In this document: piece by piece, positions 52,766-62,900 of the stretch
Position numbering within the stretch: position 1 is the first letter of the stretch
How the letters are laid out: the number at the start of each line of letters is the position of its first letter
Source: Candidatus Melainabacteria bacterium
GTDB lineage: Bacteria > Cyanobacteriota > Vampirovibrionia > Obscuribacterales > Obscuribacteraceae
Direction of reading: 5' to 3'
Assembly (NCBI GenBank): GCA_003153555.1
Contig: PLZS01000115.1
Location: 1-64,000 of the forward strand
Length of the DNA stretch: 64,000 nucleotides
Translations under genes and position numbers: made by a program
Notes under the pieces: generated by a model
The model's database searches: none
What the model was told of the DNA's origin: nothing
What the model saw: only the letters and a program-made list of their open reading frames with translations

Positions 52766-52823
52766 ACACCAGCACTCGCCCGCTGAACAGTTCTCTAAAC
52801 AGAACATGTAAAGCAATAATTCA

Positions 52824-52853
52824 TTTAGTCCCGGTCGCAAGACTGGGACTAAA
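52824..52853 (+). terminator. Stem-loop after the RRM gene
   Basis: TTTAGTCCCGGTC pairs with GACTGGGACTAAA (one G-U) around the tetraloop GCAA, giving a 13-bp stem about 60 bases past the RRM stop codon. The following bases (TGTTTGG) are only weakly T-rich. Confidence 0.6.
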
Positions 52854-53065
52854 TGTTTGGTCTGGCAGCGCCGGCCTCCTTGCCGTCATCACGAGGACTC
52901 GGAATCCAAGTCAGGCAATCGCGGCCATTGATCGTGGCTGGTCGGTTCCTGTCCCCTTGCACCAACTCGGACAGCACGCCCACTTTGATTGGACGAATCC
53001 GTAGTGGCGCTTTTGGGATTGCATAGTTTAGGAATCGTGGACACATTTGTTGACCCTGGATTCTC
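52854..53065. other. Gene-free stretch
   Basis: Between the two hairpins there is no frame with protein-like composition. The region seems to hold only intergenic sequence. Confidence 0.4.
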
Positions 53066-53103
53066 AAGAGGGTGAGGCACCTTATTTGGTGCCTCACCCT
53101 CTT
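53066..53103. terminator. Strong bidirectional intrinsic terminator
   Basis: A 16-bp perfect stem (AAGAGGGTGAGGCACC with GGTGCCTCACCCTCTT) closes a 6-base loop. It ends in short A and T runs. It lies between the RRM gene and the convergent beta-propeller gene. Confidence 0.8.
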
Positions 53104-53150
53104 TGCTTGAGCGCGGATGAAAAGCCGGCAAGCATGCCGGCGCTCCCGGG

Positions 53151-54677
53151 CTATTCTTCCTTATTGTGTTGTGCATTACCGCCCCACGCTGTCCAATCAA
53201 TCGCGTCTTTCAAGCCAGTCTTTAAGCATATGACGATGCCGTTGGAAGTTCCAACATAGACGTTTCCGTTTGCCAGAGCCGGTTGGAAGGTAATTGGATT
53301 GTTCGTCGAGTAGTCAAAATTCAAGCTGCCATTCTTTTGATTGACCGAAAGGATGTGACCATTTGAACTGGCGAGGTAGAGGTTCTCTTTGCCGACAGCT
53401 GGTGGTGAGAACAGCTGAGAGTTAGGTGTTATGCCCTTACCGCTAACGTTTGCTGTCCAGCTGAGGTTGCTGTCTTTTGCACTTGAACGGATGTTTGTGC
53501 CGTTATTGTAGAAGAAAGTATTTCCTTTGGTGGCTACTCTCGAACCTTGATAGGCCCAGCCGCCAACAACGTTGTCGACAGGAATGCCTGATGCCTTCTG
53601 AAGTTGAGCGCTCATTGGAGCAGTCGAAAAACCAACTGAGGAATCGAGTTGAGCCATGCTTGCTTTGCCCATTCCATTCATAGCGCTGCCTTTTTCCAAA
53701 TAAGGCGCCGGGCTAGAAGGCGCAGCCATAGCCTGTCTCGCATAGCCTTCTTTGTCATAAACCTGCAGACTTTCATAAGCTAATTTTTTTCGATCTTCTC
53801 GTTGTGTGAAAACAATCCCTTGTTTAGTGGCAAGTGGTGCGCTAGTGCCAGCGTTCGCTTTTTGCCATAATTCGGCGCCGGAGTCTGCGTTTAAGCAAAA
53901 TGAAGTGCCGTCCTGGCATGTCAAAAGAACCTGACCATCATTGATGATTGGAGCTGAAATTGCGTCGGCAGTAATTGGATGAGTCCACAAATGTTTGCCG
54001 GTTTTAAGATCTGCACAAAGCAGTCTGTGACTATATTTGGCATTGATGGATTCATTTTTTCCGTTGCCGTTTCCATGAACGCTGTTAGTGGAAATTTGAT
54101 TGTTGCCGTGACTTTGTCCGGCCGGGTAAGCCATGTAGAGTTTTCCCTTGTAAATCGCTGGTTGGCTCATGAGCGGGTCACCTAGCCATTCTTGCCATAC
54201 AAGTTTGCCGGTCTTCGCATCCAAAACATAAACGGTGCAACTTTCCGTGTTGAAAGCACAGAGCCCATCCTCGACTACTGCAGCCGTCGGACCGTCATCT
54301 CCAGTTGTGTATTTCCAAGCTAAAGCTCCACTTTGGGCATCGAAAGCGTAGAATTCGTGAGAACCATAGCCGCCTCCGACAAAGAGCATGCCATTCCAGA
54401 AGGCCGGGGTGGCGATTGGTCTGCCGCCCGGAATGCTAATTGCCCATCCCTCTTTGTTGTCTATAGTCTTGAAAACCGTAGCTTTCAATTCAAATTTCGG
54501 TCGTTGCATTGGTATGGGAATGGCTTTATCCAGATTCAACTCAATGGTCCGCACTGGTTGTCCTGGCTTGACGCCGGTTGTCACAGGCCCGACGGGTCCG
54601 GCTGCCAGAGTTTTTGTTGCGGTGCAAAGTGTGACGAGAGAAAGCGTTAAAGATCCCATTAGTCGAGCATTTTTCAT
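53151..54677 (-). CDS. Secreted PQQ-type beta-propeller repeat protein
   Basis: A protein of about 508 residues with a signal peptide (MKNARLMGSLTLSLVTLC, ending TLAAG) and then PQQ-enzyme/WD40-like propeller repeats: YAFDAQSGALAWKYTTGDDG, VYVLDAKTGKLVWQEWLGD, LLCADLKTGKHLWTHPI. No dehydrogenase active-site motif is evident, so it is likely a non-catalytic propeller such as a BamB-like or cell-surface binding protein. GGAGG lies five bases before the ATG at 54677, supporting that start over one at 54695. It stands alone in its direction. Confidence 0.85.
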   Translation of the reverse strand: MKNARLMGSLTLSLVTLCTATKTLAAGPVGPVTTGVKPGQPVRTIELNLDKAIPIPMQRPKFELKATVFKTIDNKEGWAISIPGGRPIATPAFWNGMLFVGGGYGSHEFYAFDAQSGALAWKYTTGDDGPTAAVVEDGLCAFNTESCTVYVLDAKTGKLVWQEWLGDPLMSQPAIYKGKLYMAYPAGQSHGNNQISTNSVHGNGNGKNESINAKYSHRLLCADLKTGKHLWTHPITADAISAPIINDGQVLLTCQDGTSFCLNADSGAELWQKANAGTSAPLATKQGIVFTQREDRKKLAYESLQVYDKEGYARQAMAAPSSPAPYLEKGSAMNGMGKASMAQLDSSVGFSTAPMSAQLQKASGIPVDNVVGGWAYQGSRVATKGNTFFYNNGTNIRSSAKDSNLSWTANVSGKGITPNSQLFSPPAVGKENLYLASSNGHILSVNQKNGSLNFDYSTNNPITFQPALANGNVYVGTSNGIVICLKTGLKDAIDWTAWGGNAQHNKEE

Positions 54678-54895
54678 ACTTCCTCCAAATGGCAAGCTGT
54701 TCTTTCATTCGTTGAAGCGTTGTCACTTGTAGGTTTAATCCGTAAAAACCCTGAAGCTGAATCAGGGCAATCAGATGAAATTGCGGACTGAGGTCTTCAT
54801 CAATGAGGCCTAGCTGATTTACTGGTGTACTATTCAATAACAACGGCGTGGTGGGGCGTGAAAGGCTTGTCTTTCACTTAAAAGGGTCTTTAAAA

Positions 54896-55996
54896 ATGAG
54901 CGACGAAAACAAGGATTCAAAACTTTCTTCCGACGACCTGAACAAACAAATTCTTGGGGCTATTGCCAAGCCTTACAAAGGTGAGCAAACCTCACGCTGG
55001 ATTAAGAATATGGATGATGAAGCCCTGGCTACGGAGATCACAAACGCCGCTCCCAGTGACAGCCTCAACTTGAACAGTGTGGCCCTGATCGACAAGTTGT
55101 TTACTGAGTTTCAGAGATACGCTTACGAGTATCAGCAGACCCCCGCAGCAGGTCAGCATTTCGCTATCAACGTCGGCACGCCGAAAGTCAACGATGCGCC
55201 GTCAGCTCCTCAGTACGGTCAGGTTCCAGTGCTTTGTCAGGGGCATGTGTCAACGACTCATTGGGCGATGATCTTCGTTGGATTTGTTGGCAAAGTGCAG
55301 GCGTTCGTTGTTCCTGTTGAGTACACCGTCGGCTTCCGACCTAGTCAAAAAGAGTTCGCGCCATTTGTGGAAATGAAGGCAATTTCCGAAAGGAATGTAA
55401 CCGACTGGCGCATTGACGGCTATTCGATCTCAAGCGGCTTACTGCCGGCTTTGGCAAAGAGATTTTTTGGCTCACTGATTAAGGTTGAGCGCGAAGAAGC
55501 GAAACATACCGACGTTTTCGTGATGGACCCGTCCATTCGAGTGGAAGCGGCGCCGATGCCGAAACGGTTGGATGAGTCTGATCGCGTTCAGCTTTTGTCT
55601 GATGCCGTTTTGCAACAAGAAGAACAGCTCAAGCAAAAATTTCAACAAGCAAACCAGGCACAATATCAGCCGCAACAATCGCAATCGATCAGTCAACAAC
55701 AGCCTCGACCGCAAGTTCAACAGAATCGCCCGATGCCCACTGGCGATGGAGAGACTGACACAGTTTCACAAGCCTTCGAACGCAACAACCAGATGATCCA
55801 ATCTGCCCTTGCTGACTTTTTGCAAAGAATGGATTTAGAGGTTGATAGTTTGACCAAGATTGGCACGATGACTATTCAAGCGCAAGATATGCCAGGTGCC
55901 CAGCGAACAATTATTCGAAGCGCTAAGCTAAAAGAGATGCGCGAGCGGGTAAATGATCTATCAAATGAGTGGAATGCTGTCGTCTCTGAACAATGA
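54896..55996 (+). CDS. Soluble hypothetical protein with Gln-rich linker
   Basis: A protein of about 366 residues. It has an acidic/Ser N-terminus (SDENKDSKLSSDDLNKQ), a central domain (about 80-215; INVGTPKVNDAPS and VPVEYTVGFRPSQKEFAPFVEMKAI), a Gln/Pro-rich linker (QQANQAQYQPQQSQSISQQQ), and a helical C-terminus (about 305-366). No signal peptide. The gene is preceded by a 7-bp inverted repeat, GTGAAAG/CTTTCAC, at about 54858-54877. It lies directly upstream of the kinase gene at 56040 with 43 bases between, so it could be a substrate or partner. Family unknown. Confidence 0.7.
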   Translation: MSDENKDSKLSSDDLNKQILGAIAKPYKGEQTSRWIKNMDDEALATEITNAAPSDSLNLNSVALIDKLFTEFQRYAYEYQQTPAAGQHFAINVGTPKVNDAPSAPQYGQVPVLCQGHVSTTHWAMIFVGFVGKVQAFVVPVEYTVGFRPSQKEFAPFVEMKAISERNVTDWRIDGYSISSGLLPALAKRFFGSLIKVEREEAKHTDVFVMDPSIRVEAAPMPKRLDESDRVQLLSDAVLQQEEQLKQKFQQANQAQYQPQQSQSISQQQPRPQVQQNRPMPTGDGETDTVSQAFERNNQMIQSALADFLQRMDLEVDSLTKIGTMTIQAQDMPGAQRTIIRSAKLKEMRERVNDLSNEWNAVVSEQ

Positions 55997-56039
55997 ACTT
56001 ATAGCCTTTGCGACGACCGCTACCGCGGGAATTTGAATC

Positions 56040-58250
56040 GTGGAGCAAAAAGACAAAATAGGCACTAAGAGAGCTTGCATGAACTGCGGGCGTGAATTCG
56101 ACTGGGACACTTTGACTTGTCCTGACGATAACACGCCGCTTACTGCGTTGGGAGAAGAGGACCAGCTTGTAGGTTCAGTTCTGGCCGATCGCTACGAGAT
56201 TCTCGAAGTCATCGGTGGCGGTGGCATGGGGTTGGTTTACAAGGCTCGACATCGCCTCATGAACCGCATTGTGGCGATCAAAATGCTCCACAAGCACATG
56301 ATTTCGAGCAAGGATACTTTGAAACGGTTTCAGTTAGAAGCTCAAGCGGCCAGTTGTCTGAGCTTACCGAACATCCTCACTGTCTATGATTTTGGGTTGA
56401 CCAATGAAGGTCAACCCTACATGGTTATGGACTACTTGGAAGGCACGAGTCTGGCAGATGTTCTTGAAGAAGAGCATCATCTGCTTCCAGACAGGGCAAT
56501 AAATATCTTCGTTCAGGCATGTGCGGGGTTGGCTCATGCGCACCAAAAAGGTGTACTTCACCGAGATATTAAACCAAGCAACATCATGCTCGTTAATTTT
56601 GGCGACCAGGCTGACTTCGTAAAAATTGTGGATTTCGGCATCGCCAAATTGCTCAATCAGGGCGTGGGCGAGCTGACCAAGACTGGTGAAGTCTATGGAA
56701 GCCCTTCCTACATGAGCCCAGAGCAGTGTAGAGGTAAGGACACAGATGCTCGTTCGGACATCTACTCGATGGGCTGCGTCATGTACAGAACACTGTCTGG
56801 GCGCCCCTTGTTCTCTGGAGATGACATTATAGAGCTGCTCTTCAAGCAAGTCTCTGAACCGCCCGCTCCGTTTGAAGCAGATTTGAATATACCGCAGGAA
56901 CTCGAGACGACTATATTTAAAGCTTTGGCAAAGGATCCCGCTGATCGCTATGCGAATATGGGGGAATTTAAAGAAGCTCTAGAAAAATATGTTGAGAAGC
57001 GGGCCGGAAAAACCACTGCTACGCCGACCGTTGAAGGTCCGATGCCGCTATGGAAGCGTCATGGTGAGGCTCCAGCACCAGCGGCTCGACCTAAACCCAC
57101 TCCATCACCGAATTCTGTATCGGAGGCGGCGTCTCCTGCTTCTGAGCCGGTAGCTGAACCAGTGCGGAAGTTAGAGCCGAAAGGGCGAAATATCGATTCC
57201 CCTGCTGCCCCACTTCCTGGTCGCGACGAGCCAGTCAGCAGACCGATGCCGCGATCGGTATCACAGACGATGCCTGCGCCTGATACCAAGCACGGTGCCG
57301 CTTCGCACTTGCGCAAGAGAATGGCGGACAACAACAAAGTTTTTTTGATTACGGTTGCTGCTGTTTCTGTTGTTGTGTTAGTTATTGTGGCGTTGATCTT
57401 TCAACACAACTCTAAGCCGAACGACTCTGATCCGAATACCAAAACACCAGACCAGGCAACTGTGCATCTCCCTGATGCCGGCGCTCAAGCTGCGTTCATG
57501 GCTGGCAAAGAATCGTTCAACTCTAAAAAGTACGATGACGCAAAAATCGAATTCGAAGAAGCGCTTGCTGCCACTGAAAAATCATCCGGCATGGAAAGTC
57601 GCGAACTGGTGCCGATTTTGACAGAAATGGCGGCGGTATATAGAAAGCTTGATAAATATCCACTTGCTGAAAGCAGTTTGCGAAGAGCGCTTCCGATTCA
57701 AGAAAAAGCGAGCGGTAAAAACAAAAATGATCTGACCGTAGCAAATCTCGATTTTGCGCTCGCCCAGACGCTCCATGAAGGTGGAAAAACGAAAGAGGCT
57801 GAGAGCTTTGGCAAAAAAGCTCTGGCAATTAAGAAGGCGTCTCTAAGCGCTGACAATCCACAAATTGCGGAAATTCAGTCGTTCATCGGCATCAACCCTC
57901 CGACAGCGTCAGCTGTGACACCTGCGAAAGTAGAACATCCGACGACAATAGCTAAGCCTGCAAAGATAGAGCATCCATCTACGACGCCAATAGCTAAGCC
58001 TGCAAAGATAGAGCATCCATCTACGGCAACCATAGCTACTCCTGTAAAAGTCGAGCATCCATCGAATACCGCGATAGCTACGCCTGTGATACCAACAACT
58101 GTGACAGGTAGCCACACAACGCCTGCGCCTCGAATCGCAAAAACCGAGTCCCGCCCCACTCACGCGCGACACAGCAGCAGCGCTAGCACCCATCAGGTAG
58201 CCAAAGAAGCTGTTCATCATCGTCGAGCTTATAGCTCATACGGGTACTAA
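56040..58250 (+). CDS. Membrane-anchored Ser/Thr protein kinase with zinc-knuckle-like N-terminus and TPRs
   Basis: A 736-residue protein starting at GTG. Residues 13-27 contain CMNC and a distant C (C13, C16, C27), a zinc-ribbon-like start. The kinase domain (about 51-315) has the glycine loop GGGGMG (59-64), catalytic Lys81 in VAIKML, HRDIKPSN (Asp176) and DFG (Asp198). An activation-segment GSPSYMSPEQC follows. After a Pro/Ser-rich linker there is one membrane helix (about 430-455) and three TPRs (about 480-610). The last 100 residues are Lys/Pro/His/Thr repeats. It is a complete Hanks-type kinase, with TPRs and repeats outside the membrane. The operon neighbour is the gene at 54896. Confidence 0.92.
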   Translation: MEQKDKIGTKRACMNCGREFDWDTLTCPDDNTPLTALGEEDQLVGSVLADRYEILEVIGGGGMGLVYKARHRLMNRIVAIKMLHKHMISSKDTLKRFQLEAQAASCLSLPNILTVYDFGLTNEGQPYMVMDYLEGTSLADVLEEEHHLLPDRAINIFVQACAGLAHAHQKGVLHRDIKPSNIMLVNFGDQADFVKIVDFGIAKLLNQGVGELTKTGEVYGSPSYMSPEQCRGKDTDARSDIYSMGCVMYRTLSGRPLFSGDDIIELLFKQVSEPPAPFEADLNIPQELETTIFKALAKDPADRYANMGEFKEALEKYVEKRAGKTTATPTVEGPMPLWKRHGEAPAPAARPKPTPSPNSVSEAASPASEPVAEPVRKLEPKGRNIDSPAAPLPGRDEPVSRPMPRSVSQTMPAPDTKHGAASHLRKRMADNNKVFLITVAAVSVVVLVIVALIFQHNSKPNDSDPNTKTPDQATVHLPDAGAQAAFMAGKESFNSKKYDDAKIEFEEALAATEKSSGMESRELVPILTEMAAVYRKLDKYPLAESSLRRALPIQEKASGKNKNDLTVANLDFALAQTLHEGGKTKEAESFGKKALAIKKASLSADNPQIAEIQSFIGINPPTASAVTPAKVEHPTTIAKPAKIEHPSTTPIAKPAKIEHPSTATIATPVKVEHPSNTAIATPVIPTTVTGSHTTPAPRIAKTESRPTHARHSSSASTHQVAKEAVHHRRAYSSYGY
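57947..58090 (+). repeat. 42-bp coding tandem repeat
   Basis: Four units of 14 codons with decaying similarity (IAKPAKIEHPSTTP, IAKPAKIEHPSTAT, IATPVKVEHPSNTA, IATPV...) lie in the kinase tail. They resemble the proline/lysine spacer repeats of surface proteins. Confidence 0.75.
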
Positions 58251-58265
58251 CATCCTGAATTTGAT

Positions 58266-59051
58266 CTACCAGCCGCCGCCACCGTTTGCGTTGGAACTGG
58301 CTTGGTCAGCCGATGCTTGGGCTCTGTCAGCGGCGTCACGAGCTTGTGCAGCCGCGTCGTTTGCTGCAGATGATCCACCCGCTGCTGCGGAGGTGGCGTT
58401 GTTGGCTGCATATCGCGCTGCTTGAGCTGCGTAGTACGCCTCTGAAGATGCGGCTTTCCTCGCGTAAGTATCGGAGCCATAGCTGGCTCTCTGGCATGCA
58501 TTGTATGCTCTCGACGCCTGATCGTTGGCGGTTTGCAAATATTCTTGGGCGTTAGATAGCTTCTGTGGATCGTTGCCAGCGCCACTGCCAGTGGTGCCAC
58601 CGCCGCCAAGAAACTGCTGCATAACGTATTGCAGAGGATTAATAGGCTTCGGCGGTGGTGCTGCCGGTTTTGATTGACCGGAGAACAATGCTTGTAAAGG
58701 AGACATTGGTGCTTGATGTTGCACCGGTGCTTGAACGGCTTGTTGCGAGGGAAAACCATAACCATATTGTGGTGCCATGGTTTGTGGTTGTTGTGCGCGT
58801 GAATACTGTTGTTGTGGCGGAGGATAATTAAACTGTCCTTGCTGACTTGAGCCCGGGAAAGCGGGTTGGCCTGAGTATTTCTTTGGCACCGGATTTGATG
58901 CACCCGGTTGAGCAAACAATCCGGGTCGATCAAAGGCGTTGAGAGCTTGCTCCATTTGCTGTGAATCTAGAGTTTTTGCTCCAACAGCCAATTGGCACGC
59001 CAAGAATGTCAGCAAAATCAGCATTCCGGAAAAGTTCGCAGACTGTTTCAT
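58266..59051 (-). CDS. Secreted Ala/Gln-rich low-complexity protein
   Basis: A protein of about 261 residues with a signal peptide (MKQSANFSGMLILLTFLACQ, ending AVGA). The middle is Pro/Gln/Gly-rich (QQGQFNYPPPQQQYSRAQQP). The C-terminal part is a long Ala-rich, helix-prone region (AAQAARYAANNATSAAAGGS, then AAADRAQASADQASS). The ATG at 59051 has GAGG five bases before it, overlapping the stop codon of the ADP-ribosyltransferase-like ORF, so these two are co-translated. It may be a cell-surface, secreted scaffold or carrier protein; no family recognised. Confidence 0.7.
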   Translation of the reverse strand: MKQSANFSGMLILLTFLACQLAVGAKTLDSQQMEQALNAFDRPGLFAQPGASNPVPKKYSGQPAFPGSSQQGQFNYPPPQQQYSRAQQPQTMAPQYGYGFPSQQAVQAPVQHQAPMSPLQALFSGQSKPAAPPPKPINPLQYVMQQFLGGGGTTGSGAGNDPQKLSNAQEYLQTANDQASRAYNACQRASYGSDTYARKAASSEAYYAAQAARYAANNATSAAAGGSSAANDAAAQARDAADRAQASADQASSNANGGGGW

Positions 59052-59058
59052 CAAGACC

Positions 59059-59793
59059 TCAAGCGCGAACTTGGCTTTGTCTCAATCTTCGCAAGTTATC
59101 TTCGAAAGTAAGTTCCGGCACCTCGCCGCCTAACAGCTTGGTCCCTACTTGTTGGGTGAGAATTCCGAGTTTCTTAAGCACCCAGGCGTCGGCTCTTTTT
59201 TTGCACAGCTTTTCTCGAAGATGGCGAATGCCTTCCATGAGGGTGCCGTCTTCGAAGGTTCGGATAGACTCAGAGGCGCATCCAAGCCTTCGACCATGGC
59301 TGCAGTGCAATATGTCGACAATGCTGGCAAACGGCACTGGTCCCAAGACGGCTACTGAAAGACCAGCGCTCTCATCATCGTCGACGAAGCCAATTTCTTG
59401 GATGAAATCGACTTGCACCCAGGTGCGCGCGTTGAAGCGCACTTTCAAAACTACGGGCTCACAGATTAGAGAATTGATTGATCCAGGCGCCATGTCACGC
59501 ATGGAAGCCGCTCGTGCGTAGCGATAGGCATCAGAGGCGCGCGTGCAGAAGAAGCTGTAATTGCTGCGCCCAGGCTCTACGCCGCCTGCACGATTGATTT
59601 CCCAGCGTCTGTAACAATTGGTTCCGTGGTAAAGATAGATCTCCTCCTGGGCTGAATCGTAGTCCAGTCCAGACCGCTCGCTCGCAAACTGCGGCAGCGG
59701 AGGGGGTACTTGGTGATCAGGAAATACGTCCAGGATGAGGTCCTCAGCATATATGTGTATCTTGCCCGCTTGACAATAACCTCCTAGTCTACC
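59059..59793 (-). CDS. ADP-ribosyltransferase-like ORF without a normal start codon
   Basis: The frame is open from 59793 to a stop at 59059-59061. From about 59640 downward it reads LYHGTNCYRRWEINRAGG, then SNYSFFCTRASDAYRYARAA. The H-G-T motif followed by an F-x-T/A-x-x-Y-A segment has the look of an ADP-ribosyltransferase/RES-like fold. The rest (to residue 244) is unassigned. A good ribosome binding site, GGAGG, lies at 59780-59784, but no ATG, GTG or TTG follows it in this frame; the first in-frame ATG (59502) would remove the motif. A CTG at 59733 or a frameshift must be involved. It is co-translated with the secreted protein at 58266. Confidence 0.5.
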   Translation of the reverse strand, partial: GRLGGYCQAGKIHIYAEDLILDVFPDHQVPPPLPQFASERSGLDYDSAQEEIYLYHGTNCYRRWEINRAGGVEPGRSNYSFFCTRASDAYRYARAASMRDMAPGSINSLICEPVVLKVRFNARTWVQVDFIQEIGFVDDDESAGLSVAVLGPVPFASIVDILHCSHGRRLGCASESIRTFEDGTLMEGIRHLREKLCKKRADAWVLKKLGILTQQVGTKLLGGEVPELTFEDNLRRLRQSQVRA

Positions 59794-59953
59794 CTATGCC
59801 CGTAATTTCTCGAAATCTAAACTTGGCAGCCAGGCGCTTCAGTCTGCCATCCCCATCGTTAGCAGATAGGCAAGAGCAGGTTAGGAGCAGGAACTCGGCA
59901 ATATCAGCTGCTGGAAATGCAGCCCAGAAGCGTCACATAAAATTTTCGCGAGG

Positions 59954-62900
59954 CTATTCCATATACTTTTCGCGCGCTGCCTGAATGGCGCTAAAGGCTT
60001 CTTGGATCGCGTCTCTAACGCGGGTTAGCCCGTTTTCAGCTGCGTCTCGAACCGCTTGGGTGTGTTCAACGCGCTGGGCGCTCACCTCGGCTTGGATGCG
60101 ATTGCTCAGTAGTTCTATTTTGGCGCAACCTTGGTCGATAGCAGAGCCCAGTTCGGCATTGGCTTGCAGTCTCAGTTGCTGAACCCGCGCTGTTGCAGAG
60201 TTACGCTCATTAGAAAGCTCTGGATCGTTGTCGATGCTCGAGGTTTCAGCCAGGCGTTTACAGGTCAGCTCGTTTTCGGTTATCTGCGATTCAATCTTGT
60301 TGAGGAATTCGGTAACTTCTGTGGTGGCACGCTCTGAATGCAAGCTCGTTTCCTTGAAGATTTCCTCCAAACCCGCTTGCTGACCACGTCCGACTGAGTC
60401 GATGCTCGACATGCAATCGTCGACCAGTGTTTGCAGTTGTTGGCGAGCCGCCGCAAGACTGGCTTCTAGTCCTAATATCTGTCCACTAACTTGTCCTTCG
60501 GATTCTTCAGTAAAGCGTCTGCTCAGCTCAACTGAGGTCATGCGCAGAACTTGTTGTCTTTCTCTTAGCTTAGGAATTAAAACATTGGTGAGAATCAAGC
60601 GTGTGCTCTGTGAAAGGTTCAACTCTGCGGTTTTAACTGAATGCTGGATTGTTTGTTCAAAATCACTCTTGCTAGATTTGAGTTTCTCTGAGGCCCGATC
60701 CCACGAACCGTCTATTTCCTCCGCCATCGAACGCACGTTTCGTTCCAGAGAACGAACCACTGAACTAGCCTCTTCCGACATACGTTCCTTGAATCGTTCA
60801 AATCGTGTTGTCAATTTATCGTTGAAACCACCATTGGTGTCATCGAGATGAGTGTTCATTGCTTGAACGACTTTGTTCAATTCTTCAGTGCGCGAATTCA
60901 CCAATTCGTTCAAGTCCGTTTCAGCCGTGCGCGCTAAAGCTTCTGTTTCGATGCGGAACTGTTTGCAAGCTTCGCGAAGAGATTCGTAAAGTGTGTTCTT
61001 GCTCTCATCGACGTGCTGTTGATTGGCCGTGAGAAGTTGCTTGATCGTGTATCGGCCGTTGGCGGCAACGTCAGATACTTTCAGCCTTGATTCCTCGCAG
61101 ACGTCATCGAGTTGTTTGCTCAATCGTTGCGAAAGATTGGTCGTAGATCGTTGACTTTCCTTCTCGATCAGAGTGCATTCCGCCACCAAACCGTCTACTT
61201 GAGTGAGCAGTCTTTGCTTGATTTCTTCGGCTCGCGCATTCAGCTTCTTGGCTGCTTTCTGAACTTGTTGTTCGAGCTTGCTCATCAAGCTTGCCATTTC
61301 GTTCATGACCAGCCGCGGCTCTTGGAAGCCTTTGGCCGCGAGAATCGCGCTCGGGCTGAGTTCCTCTTCTTCCTCGAATTCCTCCTCTGGTGCAGCTTCA
61401 TTTGCCGCCAAGGTCGGAGCAACTATTTCTGCGGTCTTTATGGCTTCTGTTGGTGCTTGCGCGACTTCCGCTTGGTCTACAGCGACAGTCGATTGGTCAA
61501 CCACAGCAGCAACTTGTTCAGATTGAGCCTCTGCGATTGGTGGCTCAAATGGTGCTGGTAGATCTGCGACTGGAGGTGTGATTTTCGCAAAAGGCGACAT
61601 CAATCGAGGCTCTGACTCTTCTCCCATCAATCCAGAAAGAGCTTCGGCCAGGTGTTTGATCCCGTCACCAGCGCCTGTCACTACGCCGGGGGCGGCACTG
61701 ACTGTGGGCGTCGTCTCAGGACTTGTTGCAGGAGTTGTGGCAGAACTTGCTGCAGGAATTGTCTCAGGACTTGTTGCAGGAGGTGTTGCAGGACTTGTGT
61801 CCGAACTCTGAGCGGGGCTTGTTGCAGGAGTTACCACAGTACTTGCAGCAGGCACTTCAGCTGCTGCATCTGCCTTCCTTCTTGGTTGTTCGTCTGTCGC
61901 TGCGGATGGCCAGTCCAAAATGAGTGGGGCATTCCTTTTGCTCACACCCAAGGGCAACGGTTCCGGAATTTTGAGTGGCTCTTCCGCAACAGGCAAAGGT
62001 GGCAGTGGCGTTTCCGATATTGGTCCCGCATCTGGTGCTTGTGAAGAGTCTGGGACGGCTACACTATCCGTCTTGGGCTTAGCGGATCCTATTGCTTCAG
62101 TAATTGTGCTTTGTTCACTCTCTAGATGCGGCATTCCTGGGGCAACAGGCGGAGGTTCAATCTCAGAGAGCGAACCCTTTTGAAGTTGTTGGTTGAGTCT
62201 TTCAAACAAAGAGGGGGTTGAACTTGACGGTTCCGCATCGGCCGCTCCGGCAGTTGTACCAGATGGTGCTGGCCCTGTTGTGGTGAGTGCATGCGTAGGT
62301 TCCGGCGCCTGAGGTACTTGAATCCATGATGGCGACGACGACACCTCTGGAGCTGGCTCAGGGTTCCAAGCAGGAGCTTGCGATGCTCCTTCGAAGTTCC
62401 AGGCTGGAGCTGTAGCAGCTTCTTCTGTGACAGGTGCCTGTGGTATCCAATCGGGCAAGCCAGACTCTGGCGTCAAAGGTACGCCTTCGCCAGTCGAGAT
62501 TGCATCGACTCCCCAATCAGCGTCGGTCGGTGAATCTGGTGTCCATCCATCAGCGGGCGCTGGTGTCCATGCTGCTTGCTCTGTCGCGCCGATGGTCTCG
62601 GACGTTCCGAAAGGAACTGTCGGCAGGCCAGGAGAAGCTTCTTGTTCTTGCTCGCCCGCTTCTTCAAAACTCATAGCCCGAGATGTCTTTTCAAAGGCAC
62701 CATTTGTAGTATCAAAGATCGAATCAACAAATTCCGATGGTGGTTGCTGACTAAATGCGTCGAAGCCAAAGTTGACGTCAGGAATCGCTGCTGTTGCTCC
62801 TGATTCGCCTTGAGCTGCTTCAATTTCATTGGCGCCCATTCCCGCAGCAGCTTGGAATAGCTGATTTTGAGGATCTAGTTGGGCTGTCAATTCTGGTGGC

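Noticed and set aside
57947-58090. 42-bp repeats as a possible non-coding array
   Set aside because: They are in frame in the kinase gene tail and lack spacers or palindromes.
58247-58933. 228-codon frame overlapping the Ala/Gln-rich protein
   Set aside because: Out-of-frame shadow of the secreted protein; His/Gln/Arg-rich low complexity with no start site.
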